64,000 nt of DNA from Chitinophaga agrisoli (GTDB lineage: Bacteria; Bacteroidota; Bacteroidia; Chitinophagales; Chitinophagaceae): the NCBI RefSeq assembly GCF_008386695.1, contig NZ_VUOC01000003.1:544421-608420 (forward strand). The letters run 5' to 3'. The notes under the pieces were generated by a model that saw only the letters and a program-made list of their open reading frames with translations, was not told where the DNA came from and made no database searches. Position 1 is the first letter of the stretch. The number at the start of each line of letters is the position of its first letter. The position numbers and the translations under genes were made by a program. This document shows positions 24,309 to 33,944 of the stretch, one piece after another.

Positions 24309-24914
24309 TTGTATGTAGACCCTTTACATAATGAACAGGAACTGCTACGCCAGATAGCGCAGGGTAACGAGTCTGCGTTCCGCATGTTTTTTGATCACTA
24401 CACCCCCCAGCTCTTCACCTTTGTGGAAAAGCTCACCAAATCAAAAGCGGATGCAGAAGAAATTGTACAGGATACCTTCATAAAGATCTGGACCCACCGC
24501 GAAATGTTGCCCGGTATTGAAAAACCTGGCCACTACATTTATGTAATAGCCCGCAATAAAGCGCTGGATAATATACGCAAGGCTGCCCGGGATCAACGCC
24601 TGCTGGACCAGGTATGGGCTAATATCTCTACCGCGGCAGACAACACCCTCGAGAACGAGCTGCGCTCCCGGGAATATTACCAGCTCATAGACCAGGCCTT
24701 ACGCCGCCTGCCGGAACAGAAACAGCGGGTCTTCCAGTTAAGCCGTATGGAAGGCCTTAGCCATCTGGAGATCTCCCAGCGCCTGGGCCTCTCCAAAAGC
24801 CGGGTCAATAATATCCTGGTAGAATCCCTCAAACACGTAAAATCCTTCCTGGAACAGCATACGGCCATAGTAGCCTTCTTTCTCTGGCTGGGCAGCCGCA
24901 ACCGCCTGTTCTGA
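24309..24914 (+). CDS. ECF RNA polymerase sigma factor (FecI-type)
   Basis: A 201-residue sigma-70 group IV factor. Region 2 spans about 15-85 (AFRMFFDHYTPQLFTFVEKLTKSKADAEEIVQDTFIKIW) and region 4 about 135-190 (LRRLPEQKQRVFQLSRMEGLSHLEISQRLGLSKSRVNNI). An in-frame TGA at 24297-24299 rules out an upstream start. TTG at 24309 is the only early codon that keeps region 2 whole, so a rare TTG start is likely. FecR follows 116 bases downstream, then an STN-SusC: the standard trans-envelope signalling unit of Bacteroidota glycan loci. Confidence 0.9.
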   Translation: MYVDPLHNEQELLRQIAQGNESAFRMFFDHYTPQLFTFVEKLTKSKADAEEIVQDTFIKIWTHREMLPGIEKPGHYIYVIARNKALDNIRKAARDQRLLDQVWANISTAADNTLENELRSREYYQLIDQALRRLPEQKQRVFQLSRMEGLSHLEISQRLGLSKSRVNNILVESLKHVKSFLEQHTAIVAFFLWLGSRNRLF

Positions 24915-25029
24915 TCATTTTCCTGTGTAGTTAAATTTTTTTTCCGGTGGACGGTTATTCCGCATGGTCACATTCGTCATCTAATAGGGCGGTCCTGTAG
25001 GCCGTTCCCCTAACCTTTAATTATCATTC

Positions 25030-26202
25030 ATGCAGTTACCACCAGACCGGATGCGGTATTTAATGCGTCAGTATATAGAGGGGCGTTGCACCAGGGAAGA
25101 GATGGAAGAGTTGTATGCAGCCATCGCGTCCGCAAAGGATGAGGAGCTGTCCGGCCTGCTGGAGGACGAGTTCAACGCTACCGGGCCCGGTCCGGGTGTA
25201 CAGGAGGTAGATTGGGACCACCTGTTTAACCGCATTGTAAAAACCAGGCCGGCCACGCCGACACGGCGTATAACTGCCTGGTGGAAATATGCGGCAGCTG
25301 CTGCCGTCATCCTGCTGGCAGGAGTTGGGGGCTTTTATTGGTACCAGCAACAGCAGGTAAAGCCGGCCATTGCTATGGACCAGGCATCCAGGCCGGCGGT
25401 ACAGGACGCGCAACCGGGCGGTAACAAAGCAGTGCTTACCCTGGCAGATGGGTCTACTGTTACGCTGGATAGCGCTGGCAACCGGCTCATGCAGCAAGGC
25501 AGCACGGCGGTACACCAGCAGGGTGGTACGTTGCAATACAATGCCGCCGGCAGCAATGCAGATGTCAGTTATAATACCCTCACCACGCCCCGCGGCGGAC
25601 AGTTCCAGCTAACCCTGCCGGACGGCACTAAAGTATGGCTGAATGCTGCTTCCTCCCTCACATTCCCGGTGGCCTTCACTGGCCGGGAGCGGGCGGTAAC
25701 GCTCACCGGCGAAGCCTATTTTGAAGTGGTGCACAATGCTGCTATGCCCTTCAAAGTGCATGTAGAAGGGATGGAGGTGGCAGACCTGGGCACCCGCTTC
25801 AATATCATGGCCTATCATGATGAAAATGCCATTAAGACCACCCTTATAGAAGGGGCAGTAGGCGTATCAGACGGCAGAAAAGAAGCCCTGTTAAAGCCCG
25901 GTCAACAGGCGGTATTGGACAAGCGCAGCACTGCCGGTTTAAAGGTACAGGCGGCAGATATAGACCAGGCCATTGCCTGGAAGAACGGCGAGTTTTTCTT
26001 TGATCATACCAGCATCTATGAGATCATGCGCCAGGTATCCCGCTGGTACGATGTAGAGGTCGGCTACCAGGATTCGCTGAACGCCTACCTGAGCGGCAAT
26101 ATCCGCAAGAATGTGAATGTATCGGAAGTGTTCAGGATGCTGGAGCTCGCAGGGGATGTACGTTTTAAAATAGAGAATAAAAAAGCAACCGTTATGAAAT
26201 GA
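25030..26202 (+). CDS. FecR-family anti-sigma factor
   Basis: The 390-residue protein has a cytoplasmic N-terminal sigma-binding part (1-80) and one membrane helix at about 82-100 (WWKYAAAAAVILLAGVGGFYW). A periplasmic FecR domain follows (TPRGGQFQLTLPDGTKVWLNAASSLTFP, then RAVTLTGEAYFEV and DLGTRFNIMAY), and then a DUF4974-type C-terminus (EIMRQVSRWYDVEVGYQDSL). It should hold the ECF sigma until the STN domain of the SusC gene product signals ligand. Confidence 0.95.
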   Translation: MQLPPDRMRYLMRQYIEGRCTREEMEELYAAIASAKDEELSGLLEDEFNATGPGPGVQEVDWDHLFNRIVKTRPATPTRRITAWWKYAAAAAVILLAGVGGFYWYQQQQVKPAIAMDQASRPAVQDAQPGGNKAVLTLADGSTVTLDSAGNRLMQQGSTAVHQQGGTLQYNAAGSNADVSYNTLTTPRGGQFQLTLPDGTKVWLNAASSLTFPVAFTGRERAVTLTGEAYFEVVHNAAMPFKVHVEGMEVADLGTRFNIMAYHDENAIKTTLIEGAVGVSDGRKEALLKPGQQAVLDKRSTAGLKVQAADIDQAIAWKNGEFFFDHTSIYEIMRQVSRWYDVEVGYQDSLNAYLSGNIRKNVNVSEVFRMLELAGDVRFKIENKKATVMK

Positions 26203-26329
26203 CCAGCAGCAGCGTTATGGGACCAACAACAGCCACGTTAGAGATGAATTAGCATTAGGGGGAAAGGGCAACATTTTACAACCAATAAAATTCCACCACA
26301 AGGATCATGAAAACATAAATTCCACTATA

Positions 26330-26361
26330 AAAAAGCCAGGAACAGGGCTAGTGTTCCTGGC
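26330..26361 (-). terminator. intrinsic terminator facing antisense upstream of susC
   Basis: GCCAGGAACA (26335-26344) and TGTTCCTGGC (26352-26361) make a ten-base perfect stem with a seven-base loop. Only the minus strand has the T-tract (TTTTTTA); the plus side has none. No minus-strand gene is nearby, so it would end an antisense transcript running out of the susC start region. On the sense side it is simply a leader hairpin. Confidence 0.6.
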
Positions 26362-26427
26362 AGCTTCAGTCTCTCATTACAATTCCTGAGGGGAATTATT
26401 AATTCAAAACTTAAACGATACGAATGT

Positions 26428-29400
26428 ATGCAATTGTCCGCACTTCGCAAGGGCAGGCGCCTGCCTGTCCCATGCCTATCCAAAATTATCCTTGTTATGA
26501 AACTGACGATGTTACTGACCATTGCCGTATTCCTGCAGGCCAGTGCAACAGGCTTCTCCCAGCAGAAGATCTCGCTTTCAGCCAGCAATGTACCTTTGGA
26601 GAAGATCTTTAAGGATCTCCGCAAGCAAAGCGGGTACAACTTTCTTTATAATGATCGCCTGATGGCCGCCGCTACGCCCGTAAGTATACAGGTGAATAAC
26701 GCTCAGCTGGAAGACGTACTACGGCTATGCCTCAAAGATCAGCCGCTGGCTTATGATATCATCAACAAAACGGTAGTTATAAAAGAACGTGCGCCCGCCG
26801 CCAAACCACCGGCGCCGGCGCCTCCCATCACTATCACCGGCCGCGTAACAGACAGCCTGGGCGCGCCGCTGGAAAGGGTGAATATCCACGTAAAAGGCAC
26901 GCAAACTGGTACTATGACGGATGCCAACGGCCAGTTTACCCTGAATGTGCCGGATAAAGACGCGGTGCTGCTGTTCACCTATCTGGGTTATACCACACAG
27001 GAACTAATGGTCGGTGAGCGCACCTCCTTCTCCGTCCGCCTTACGCCGGTGGTCAGCAGCTTGACGGATGTGGTAGTGGTGGGTTACGGCCAAACCCAGG
27101 CCAAGGCCCGTGTTACAGGGGCCATCTCCACGTTGAAAGGAGAGGAGATCACTACCACCAAAAATGAGAACGTAGTAAACATGCTCACCGGCAAAGTGCC
27201 CGGTATGCGCATCCTGCAAAAGAGCAGCGAGCCCGGCGCCTATGACAATGTTTTTGACATCCGCGGTATGGGTAATCCCCTGGTAGTGATAGACGGTGTG
27301 CCCCGTGGCGCTGGCGACCTGTCCCGCATGGACCCTAATGAGATCGATAACATTTCTGTGTTGAAGGATGCTACCGCGGCCATCTACGGCGTGCGCGCCG
27401 CCAACGGCGTGATCCTGGTCACCACCAAAAAAGGCGGCAGAAGCCAGAGCGGTAAGTTTGATATCACCTACTCCGTAAACCAAAGCTGGCAGCAGTTCCT
27501 GAATACTCCCAAAAGCGTAAATGCGCTGGATTATATGATGCTTAAGAACGAGCAGCAGAAAAGGGGGTTCGGTAACAACTTCCTTACCCAGATGCCGCCC
27601 GCTTTTTCACAAACGGATATGGACCTCTACAAGAACGGGACTTTGCAGTCTTCTGATTGGGTGGGCGCTACCATGAAGGACTTTGCCCCGGAAATACAAC
27701 ATACCCTAAGCGTGAACGGCGGCGGCGAAAAAGTGAACTACTTCTTCAACCTGGGATACTTTAAGCAGGATGGGATGTTCAAAAGCGGCGATATGAACTA
27801 TGACCGTTTTAATTTCCGCTCTAACATCAATGCAAAGATCACGGACCGGCTCCGCGCGCAGATCCTCACCTCCGGTTATATAGACACTAAGAACCAGCCC
27901 GGCGGCAGGGGCGTTTGGGAAATGTTCAAATATACCTGGAACCAGTTGCCTACAGATCAGATCTATGCAAACAATAACCCCGCGTACCCGCACCTGGAAC
28001 CGGATAACGCCAACCCGGTAGTGATCACGGATGCGGATTATGTAGGCACGCAAATCTATAAGAACAAGAACTTCCAGGGCCAGCTGGGCCTGGAGTACGA
28101 TATTCCCGGCATTAAAGGTTTAACCGCTAAAGGCATGTACAACTATGGCTTTAACATTGCGGATAACACACAGATAAAAAAATCATACAACCTTTACGAG
28201 TACGATCCGGAAAATCAGGTCTATAAGACCACGCTCGTAAGCACGCCCTCCACCGTTAACCGCAGTTATTGGAACAACACGGCTACCCTGTTCCAGCTGT
28301 CGTTGAACTATAGCCGGCGGTTCAATCAAACACACAATGTAACTGCCCTGGTGCTGTACGAAGAGAGCAATACCAATAACGACAATTTTTACGCACAAAG
28401 GGAGTACTCTCTGGGCCTCCCCTATCTTTTTGCGGGGGATGTGAGTAACCAGGTAGGCAGTATGGACCAGAACGGCCTTAACCAGATCGTGACCAAAGCA
28501 GTCGTAGGCCGGGTAGGCTATGATTACAAAGCTAAATACATCATGGACTTCAGCTTCCGGTATGATGGTTCCAGCAAATTCGTAGCGCCCAAGCAATGGG
28601 GCTTTTTCCCGGCCGTTTCCCTTGGCTGGCGCCTGAGCGAAGAGCCTTTCATCCAAAACATTGTTTCCCCCAACATCCTCAATAACCTGAAGCTGCGTGG
28701 TTCCTATGGTAAAACAGGGGATGATGCCGCTACCGCCTTCCAGTCTTTTGCCGGCTATAACTACCCGGTAGGCGGCTACATTTTCGGCAGTAGTTTCGCC
28801 AATGGCCTGGCTTCCAAAGGCGTGGTGAACCCGGATCTTACCTGGCTTACCGCCAAAACCCTGAACCTTGGTCTGGATGTAGACCTGTGGAGAGGCCTGA
28901 TAGGCGGCTCTGTGGACTACTTTATCAGGAACCGTGACGGTCTGCCGGCCAAACGTACCACCACGCTGCCAGGCACCGTTGGCACCAATCTGCCGGATGA
29001 GAACCTGAACAGCGATCAGACCAGGGGCGTAGAGTTTTTGATCACGCACCGTAATAAGATCGGAGAGCTCAGTTATAACATCAGCGCCAACATCTCCTCC
29101 TCCCGTACAAAAATGCGGCATGTAGAACAAACCCGCGCAGGCAATTCCTATGAGAACTGGCGTAACTCCCAGGAAGACCGTTATACCAATATCTGGTGGG
29201 GAAAGGATTACGGTGGACAATACACCTCCTATGACCAGATCTATGGGCATGATGTAAACGCCGGCGGCGGTAACCAGGGCGTAGTACCCGGCGACTATTA
29301 CTACATAGACTGGAATAACGACGGCGTGATTGACCGTAAGGATGAATCCCCCATCGCCACCCGCGATATACCCATGGTCAACTACGGCATGAGCATCGGT

Positions 29401-29895
29401 GCATCCTGGAGGGGTATAGACCTGAACATACTGCTGCAGGGCGCCACCCAGTTCTATGTACAATACGCGGAGCAAATGGCGGAACCGCTCATGTACGGCC
29501 GCAGCTCCCTGACCCAGTTCCTGGACAGATGGCATACCGCAGATCCCAATGCAGATGTTTTTGATCCTAACACCGTTTGGGTACCCGGTTATTATCCCGC
29601 TATGGGCTCGCCTACTGCAGAAGGTACCCGTGCGGCACAGAATGCTTCCTATATGCGCGTAAAAACGCTGGAAATAGGGTATACGCTCCCTAAAGCGCTG
29701 TTACGCAGGGCGGGTATCTATAACTTCCGCGTGTATGTAAACAGCTACAACCTGGCCACTATCACCGGGTTAAAGAACAGCGATCCGGAGCATCCCGGCA
29801 CGGTAGCGGATGGAGCAGACTGGAACTATTCCCAGGGAGGGTATAAATACCCCATGAACAGGACCTTCAGTATTGGCGCCAGTATTACTTTTTAA
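26428..29895 (+). CDS. SusC-like TonB-dependent transporter with STN domain
   Basis: A 1,155-residue outer-membrane transporter. A signal region contains MKLTMLLTIAVFLQASATGFSQ, and ATG 26497 is an alternative start. A secretin/TonB N-terminal signalling domain (about 47-115, KISLSASNVPLEKIFKDLRKQSGYNFLYND) is followed by a carboxypeptidase-like regulatory domain (ITGRVTDSLGAPLERVNIHVKG), the SusC motif VVVVGYGQ and a plug (MLTGKVPGMRIL, NPLVVIDGVPRG). A 22-strand barrel ends in FSIGASITF. The STN domain ties it to the upstream FecR and sigma. It imports oligosaccharides with the SusD encoded 12 bases downstream. Confidence 0.97.
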   Translation: MQLSALRKGRRLPVPCLSKIILVMKLTMLLTIAVFLQASATGFSQQKISLSASNVPLEKIFKDLRKQSGYNFLYNDRLMAAATPVSIQVNNAQLEDVLRLCLKDQPLAYDIINKTVVIKERAPAAKPPAPAPPITITGRVTDSLGAPLERVNIHVKGTQTGTMTDANGQFTLNVPDKDAVLLFTYLGYTTQELMVGERTSFSVRLTPVVSSLTDVVVVGYGQTQAKARVTGAISTLKGEEITTTKNENVVNMLTGKVPGMRILQKSSEPGAYDNVFDIRGMGNPLVVIDGVPRGAGDLSRMDPNEIDNISVLKDATAAIYGVRAANGVILVTTKKGGRSQSGKFDITYSVNQSWQQFLNTPKSVNALDYMMLKNEQQKRGFGNNFLTQMPPAFSQTDMDLYKNGTLQSSDWVGATMKDFAPEIQHTLSVNGGGEKVNYFFNLGYFKQDGMFKSGDMNYDRFNFRSNINAKITDRLRAQILTSGYIDTKNQPGGRGVWEMFKYTWNQLPTDQIYANNNPAYPHLEPDNANPVVITDADYVGTQIYKNKNFQGQLGLEYDIPGIKGLTAKGMYNYGFNIADNTQIKKSYNLYEYDPENQVYKTTLVSTPSTVNRSYWNNTATLFQLSLNYSRRFNQTHNVTALVLYEESNTNNDNFYAQREYSLGLPYLFAGDVSNQVGSMDQNGLNQIVTKAVVGRVGYDYKAKYIMDFSFRYDGSSKFVAPKQWGFFPAVSLGWRLSEEPFIQNIVSPNILNNLKLRGSYGKTGDDAATAFQSFAGYNYPVGGYIFGSSFANGLASKGVVNPDLTWLTAKTLNLGLDVDLWRGLIGGSVDYFIRNRDGLPAKRTTTLPGTVGTNLPDENLNSDQTRGVEFLITHRNKIGELSYNISANISSSRTKMRHVEQTRAGNSYENWRNSQEDRYTNIWWGKDYGGQYTSYDQIYGHDVNAGGGNQGVVPGDYYYIDWNNDGVIDRKDESPIATRDIPMVNYGMSIGASWRGIDLNILLQGATQFYVQYAEQMAEPLMYGRSSLTQFLDRWHTADPNADVFDPNTVWVPGYYPAMGSPTAEGTRAAQNASYMRVKTLEIGYTLPKALLRRAGIYNFRVYVNSYNLATITGLKNSDPEHPGTVADGADWNYSQGGYKYPMNRTFSIGASITF

Positions 29896-29906
29896 ACCAC
29901 GAGCTC

Positions 29907-31751
29907 ATGAAACAACTGAAATATATAATAACAATAGCTTTTGCAGGCCTGCTGCTGGCGTCTTGTCATAAACTCGATATTGCGCCCCTTAACCTTATCC
30001 AGGATAAGGACGTATTTGCCAATGAGAATGGCGTTACCGCCTACATGGCTACCATCTATAAAGCCCTGCCCATAGAAGACTTTTATTATCGTAACGAAGG
30101 CGGCAACGGCGGCAACGGTTTTAACCGGGGATGGGAGCAATTCTACCATCCCGGCGCGCTGTGCGGAGAGCTTGTAGGCCCTTACGGCAGCACCTATGAT
30201 GGCGCCGGCGGTTTTGGTTACTGGCCTTATGCTGATATCCGCACCGTAAACTACCTGCTGGAAAACCTGCCAAAGAATGCGGCCAATTTCCCGAAAGAGA
30301 AAATAGACCAGTGGCTGGGAGAAGCCCACTTTTGCAGGGCCTATTTCTATTTTGCCCTTGTTAAAAGATATGGCGGTATCCCTATTATCAGAAACGTGCA
30401 GAACTATCCCGGCCAAACCCTGGAAGAGTTGCAGGTACACCGGGATAAGGAACTGGATGTATGGAAGTTCGTTGCCTCAGATCTGGATAGCGCTTACCTG
30501 CTCATGCCGGAAAAAAGCGTCAGGGCAAGGGCCAACCGTTATGTAGCCGCCGCCCTCAAATCAAGGGCTATGTTATATGCTGGTACCATTGCCAAATACG
30601 GCGCTGCCAATTTTGTAGCCGGCGATGCGCGTGATCAGGGATACGTAGGCATACCCGCTTCTGAAGCGGCCGGTTTCTTCAAACAGGCATGGGACGCCGC
30701 CAAACTGCTGGAAGGCCACTACAGCCTCTATGCAAAAAAGCTGGACGATAAAGAGCAGAACTATGTAGACGTGTTCCTGGACCAGGATAGCCCGGAGAAT
30801 ATACTGGTACGTGATTACTCCCTTACCAGCAACACGGCCCATAGCTGGGATGCTACCATGACCTGCCGTTATATGACGGCCGATGGCCTTTCCCGCGCAT
30901 ACCCCACCCTGGAGTTTGTAGAACGTTTCGCCGGCCAGCTGCCCGTTGTAAATACAGATGGCACGCCCCGCCGGTTTAATAATACGGCGGAACTGATGCA
31001 GGGCGTGGAGCCCCGCCTGCTCGCCACGGTCTACTTCCCCGGCGCCAGTCTGAGGGGACTGCAATTCGATACCCAACGCGGCATCTATGAGCATTTTACC
31101 GGCACAGCCGCCGCAGAACTGGGGCTCAACCCGCCCAATGGCCCCTTCCGCCACCTTTCCGGTACCACCAACGCGCTCTGGCCGGATGATAATGGTAAAC
31201 GTATCATTGGTTTCACCGGTATCAGCACCAACGATGATGACCGTACCCGTACCGGCTTTTATGTAAGGAAATATGTGGATTATAAACGGGAGCAATCCCA
31301 ATGCGGCCTGTATATGAGCACCCAAAGCTGGATAGACATGCGGTATGCGGAAGTGCTGCTGAACCGCGCGGAAGCCGCTTTTGAAATGGGCAATACCACA
31401 GACGCCGTTACCGTCATCAACCAGATCCGCGACCGCGCCGGCGCCACGCCTGCTACCGCCGCTATCACGATTGATACCATACGTAATGAGCGCTGTAAAG
31501 AACTGGCTTTTGAAAAACAATACTGGTGGGATCTGCGCCGCTGGCGGATAGCAGACCAGGTGCTGGACAATACCCGCTTCCATGCCCTGATGCCTTACTA
31601 TCTCTACGATGAGAAAAAATACATTTTCCTCCGGGAGATAGAGCCCTTCCAGCGCTCCTACACCTTCGAAAAGAAATACTACTATGAGCCGCTGCCGGGA
31701 GGCGAGTTAGGCAAGAATCCTAACCTGTACCCCAACAACCCGAACTTCTAA
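29907..31751 (+). CDS. SusD-like surface glycan-binding lipoprotein
   Basis: The 614-residue lipoprotein has its lipobox Cys in IAFAGLLLASCHK and the SusD/RagB helical fold (EKIDQWLGEAHFCRAYFYFALVKRYGGIPII; later AEVLLNRAEAAFEMGNTTDAVTVINQIRDRAGA; then KELAFEKQYWWDLRRWRIAD). It caps the SusC barrel and captures oligosaccharide. It starts 12 bases after susC and precedes the DUF3823 gene by 17. Confidence 0.96.
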   Translation: MKQLKYIITIAFAGLLLASCHKLDIAPLNLIQDKDVFANENGVTAYMATIYKALPIEDFYYRNEGGNGGNGFNRGWEQFYHPGALCGELVGPYGSTYDGAGGFGYWPYADIRTVNYLLENLPKNAANFPKEKIDQWLGEAHFCRAYFYFALVKRYGGIPIIRNVQNYPGQTLEELQVHRDKELDVWKFVASDLDSAYLLMPEKSVRARANRYVAAALKSRAMLYAGTIAKYGAANFVAGDARDQGYVGIPASEAAGFFKQAWDAAKLLEGHYSLYAKKLDDKEQNYVDVFLDQDSPENILVRDYSLTSNTAHSWDATMTCRYMTADGLSRAYPTLEFVERFAGQLPVVNTDGTPRRFNNTAELMQGVEPRLLATVYFPGASLRGLQFDTQRGIYEHFTGTAAAELGLNPPNGPFRHLSGTTNALWPDDNGKRIIGFTGISTNDDDRTRTGFYVRKYVDYKREQSQCGLYMSTQSWIDMRYAEVLLNRAEAAFEMGNTTDAVTVINQIRDRAGATPATAAITIDTIRNERCKELAFEKQYWWDLRRWRIADQVLDNTRFHALMPYYLYDEKKYIFLREIEPFQRSYTFEKKYYYEPLPGGELGKNPNLYPNNPNF

Positions 31752-31768
31752 TTTTAAAAACACTTTTC

Positions 31769-32497
31769 ATGCATAAAATAATAAAAGCCTGGCTGATTGG
31801 TTGCGGTGTCATCGCCCTCGCTTCCTGTACCAAAACAGATAATATGCCGGGGCCCAATGCAGGTTTCCAGGGCCGCTTGCTGGATGTAACCAACAGCAAG
31901 AACAACTTTGTAACAGAGACCAACGGCGTACAGGTAAAGCTGGAAGAGCTCAGCTGGAGCGCCACGCCCACGCCGCAATACATTCCCTCTAAACCGGATG
32001 GCAGCTTTGAGGATACAAAGCTGTTCGGCGGCCACTATCGCGTAACGCCCACCGCCGGCGCTTTCTGGCCCGTAGATCCCGTAGAGCTGGATATCAATGG
32101 GCTTACCACCCATGATTTTGAGCTCATGCCTTACCTCAAGATCACCAATTTCAGCCACCGCCTGTCAGGAGATACGCTCATCATGAGCCTGAACCTGGTA
32201 GCGCCAAAAACAGAAGGCCTGCCCACTATCATAGACCTGCAGCCTTTTGTAAATAACACCAAATTTGTAGGCGCCGGCGCTAATATCAGCCAGTACACCA
32301 CGCCTACAGATCAATCCAAAAAGAACATCATCTCGATCAACAGTAACTGGTCAGATGCCATTGCGCAAACCACCTATGTGGTAAAAGTGCCGGACCTGAT
32401 ACATGGCCGTACTTTTTACGCCAGGGTAGGGGTGCGGGTGAATGATAGCTACAAACAATTCAACTATTCTGAAATAGTGGAAATACAGGTGCCCTGA
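31769..32497 (+). CDS. DUF3823 lipoprotein (SusE/F-position protein)
   Basis: The 242-residue lipoprotein has a signal WLIGCGVIALASC with the Cys followed by TKTD. An N-terminal carboxypeptidase-regulatory-like beta-sandwich (GFQGRLLDVTNSKNNFVTETNGVQVKLEELSW) and a second Ig-like domain (TNFSHRLSGDTLIMSLNLVAP) match the DUF3823 family, found almost only after susCD pairs. It is presumed to bind glycan on the surface. It ends the susCD part of block A, just before a strong hairpin. Confidence 0.85.
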   Translation: MHKIIKAWLIGCGVIALASCTKTDNMPGPNAGFQGRLLDVTNSKNNFVTETNGVQVKLEELSWSATPTPQYIPSKPDGSFEDTKLFGGHYRVTPTAGAFWPVDPVELDINGLTTHDFELMPYLKITNFSHRLSGDTLIMSLNLVAPKTEGLPTIIDLQPFVNNTKFVGAGANISQYTTPTDQSKKNIISINSNWSDAIAQTTYVVKVPDLIHGRTFYARVGVRVNDSYKQFNYSEIVEIQVP

Positions 32498-32530
32498 TCC
32501 TTTTTAGAGACGGCGGAAAAGCGTATTTTT

Positions 32531-32568
32531 ATTATGGCGGAGGCGGCATGCCGGCGCCTCCCCATAAT
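32531..32568 (+). promoter_or_regulatory. strong hairpin between the DUF3823 and GH71/99-like genes
   Basis: ATTATGGCGGAGGCG (32531-32545) pairs with CGCCTCCCCATAAT (32555-32568), with one unpaired base. Neither strand has a proper T run after it. It may be an mRNA 3'-end stabiliser or processing site that separates susCD levels from enzyme levels. Confidence 0.6.
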
Positions 32569-32623
32569 ATAACGTGATCCCAACCGTCGGTATGAGCAAT
32601 CAGTAAACATAAAACTGCCACGA

Positions 32624-33871
32624 ATGAAAAAAATGATCCCGGTACTACTATGCTGCCTTTTAATAACAGGCGCCTATACCTACGGACAAACGCCCGCGCC
32701 TGTAAGATATCCCTCCTACAAAGGACTGGTAATGGCAGGCTACCAGGGCTGGTTCAATACGCCGGATGACGGCAGCAACCGCGGATGGCATCATTACGAA
32801 AGAAGAGGCAATTTTGCGCCCGGCTCCTGCGAAATAGACTTTTGGCCGGATGTAATGGAATATACCAAAACATATCCCACCGCGTTCAGCTACGCCAACG
32901 GTAAGCCCGCGGCTGTATTCAGCGCATATGACTCCACTACCGTAGCCCTGCACTTTAAATGGATGAAGGATTATGGCCTGGACGGCGTGTTTATGCAGCG
33001 CTTTGTAGCAGAGATCCGGAACCCTAGCGGTAAACAGCATTTTAACCGGGTGCTGGATAATGCCATGGCCGCCGCCAATATCTACGACCGCGCCATCTGC
33101 ATCATGTATGACCTCAGCGGCATGCAGCCCGGAGAAGAACAGCTGTTACTCAAAGACCTGGACGAGCTGTCTGCCAGATATGACCTGTTGCATGGCGCCA
33201 AAAGCCCCACCTACCTGCACCACAACAGCAAACCGCTGGTAGTGGTATGGGGCGTAGGCTTTAATGATAACCGGCGGTATGGTTTTAAGGAAGCCGCTAC
33301 CATCATTGATGGTATCAAAAAGCGAGGTTTTAGCCTCATGCTGGGAGTGCCTGCCTATTGGCGTAGTTTTGGCAAGGATGCTATAAATGACGGCGAATTA
33401 CACCGTTTAATCAAACAATGCGATATTGTTGCGCCCTGGTTCGTGGGCCGTTATGATGAAAGCAGCTATCCCCAGTTTAAACGGCTCATCAGCGAAGATA
33501 TGGCCTGGTGCCAGTCCAACAATATAGACTATGTACCGCTGGCATTCCCCGGCTTCTCCTGGAAGAACATGAACGGTCCCAATGCCCGCAGTATTGACCG
33601 CAACCGCGGCCGCTTTTTCTGGCAGCAGGTAACAGGCGCCAGAGAGGCCAAAGCATCCATGTTATACATTGCTATGTTTGATGAGGTGAATGAAGGCACC
33701 GCCATTTTTAAATGCAACACCGCCGACCGGCTGCCGCTAAATGGCGAAGGCCATTTTGTAGGCATAGATACAGACCTGGGCAGCGATTACTATTTATACC
33801 TGGCCGGCGAGGCAGCACGCTGGTTCCATGGCAATGCAGGTTATAGCGCAGAGCTGCCATTCAGAAAATAA
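32624..33871 (+). CDS. secreted GH71/99-like glycoside hydrolase
   Basis: The 415-residue TIM-barrel protein has a signal peptide (IPVLLCCLLITGAYTYGQ). GLVMAGYQGWFNTPDDG, DYGLDGVFMQRFVAE and VVVWGVGFN fit the GH71/99-like group. MFDEVNEGTAIF (Glu354, Glu357) resembles the ExxEGT catalytic motif of GH99. GH99 enzymes are endo-acting on alpha-mannose or related linkages; this bacterial subgroup is often called xylosidase/arabinosidase without strong proof. It is the only enzyme gene in block A, 126 bases after DUF3823. Confidence 0.75.
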   Translation: MKKMIPVLLCCLLITGAYTYGQTPAPVRYPSYKGLVMAGYQGWFNTPDDGSNRGWHHYERRGNFAPGSCEIDFWPDVMEYTKTYPTAFSYANGKPAAVFSAYDSTTVALHFKWMKDYGLDGVFMQRFVAEIRNPSGKQHFNRVLDNAMAAANIYDRAICIMYDLSGMQPGEEQLLLKDLDELSARYDLLHGAKSPTYLHHNSKPLVVVWGVGFNDNRRYGFKEAATIIDGIKKRGFSLMLGVPAYWRSFGKDAINDGELHRLIKQCDIVAPWFVGRYDESSYPQFKRLISEDMAWCQSNNIDYVPLAFPGFSWKNMNGPNARSIDRNRGRFFWQQVTGAREAKASMLYIAMFDEVNEGTAIFKCNTADRLPLNGEGHFVGIDTDLGSDYYLYLAGEAARWFHGNAGYSAELPFRK

Positions 33872-33894
33872 CTGTAATAAGTCAGCATAAAAAG

Positions 33895-33929
33895 CAAGGG
33901 CTGTTTTCTGATTCAGAAAACAGCCCTTG
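33895..33929. terminator. bidirectional terminator between convergent genes
   Basis: CAAGGGCTGTTTTC / GAAAACAGCCCTTG form a 14-base perfect stem with a seven-base loop. The minus-strand side ends in GCTTTTTA. It separates block A from the minus-strand GH140-like gene. Confidence 0.88.
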
Positions 33930-33944
33930 TCTAATACAATACCC

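Noticed and set aside
25030-26202. Alternative minus-strand and frame-shifted frames in the FecR gene (several of 70-158 codons)
   Set aside because: All fall within the intact FecR reading frame and lack starts or motifs of their own.
28183-29535. Long minus-strand open frame of 450 codons inside susC
   Set aside because: It lies wholly within a clear SusC barrel; its sequence has no domain character and arises from codon bias on the other strand.
30573-31583. Minus-strand open frame of 336 codons inside susD
   Set aside because: Shadow of a well-supported SusD gene with no recognisable motif.
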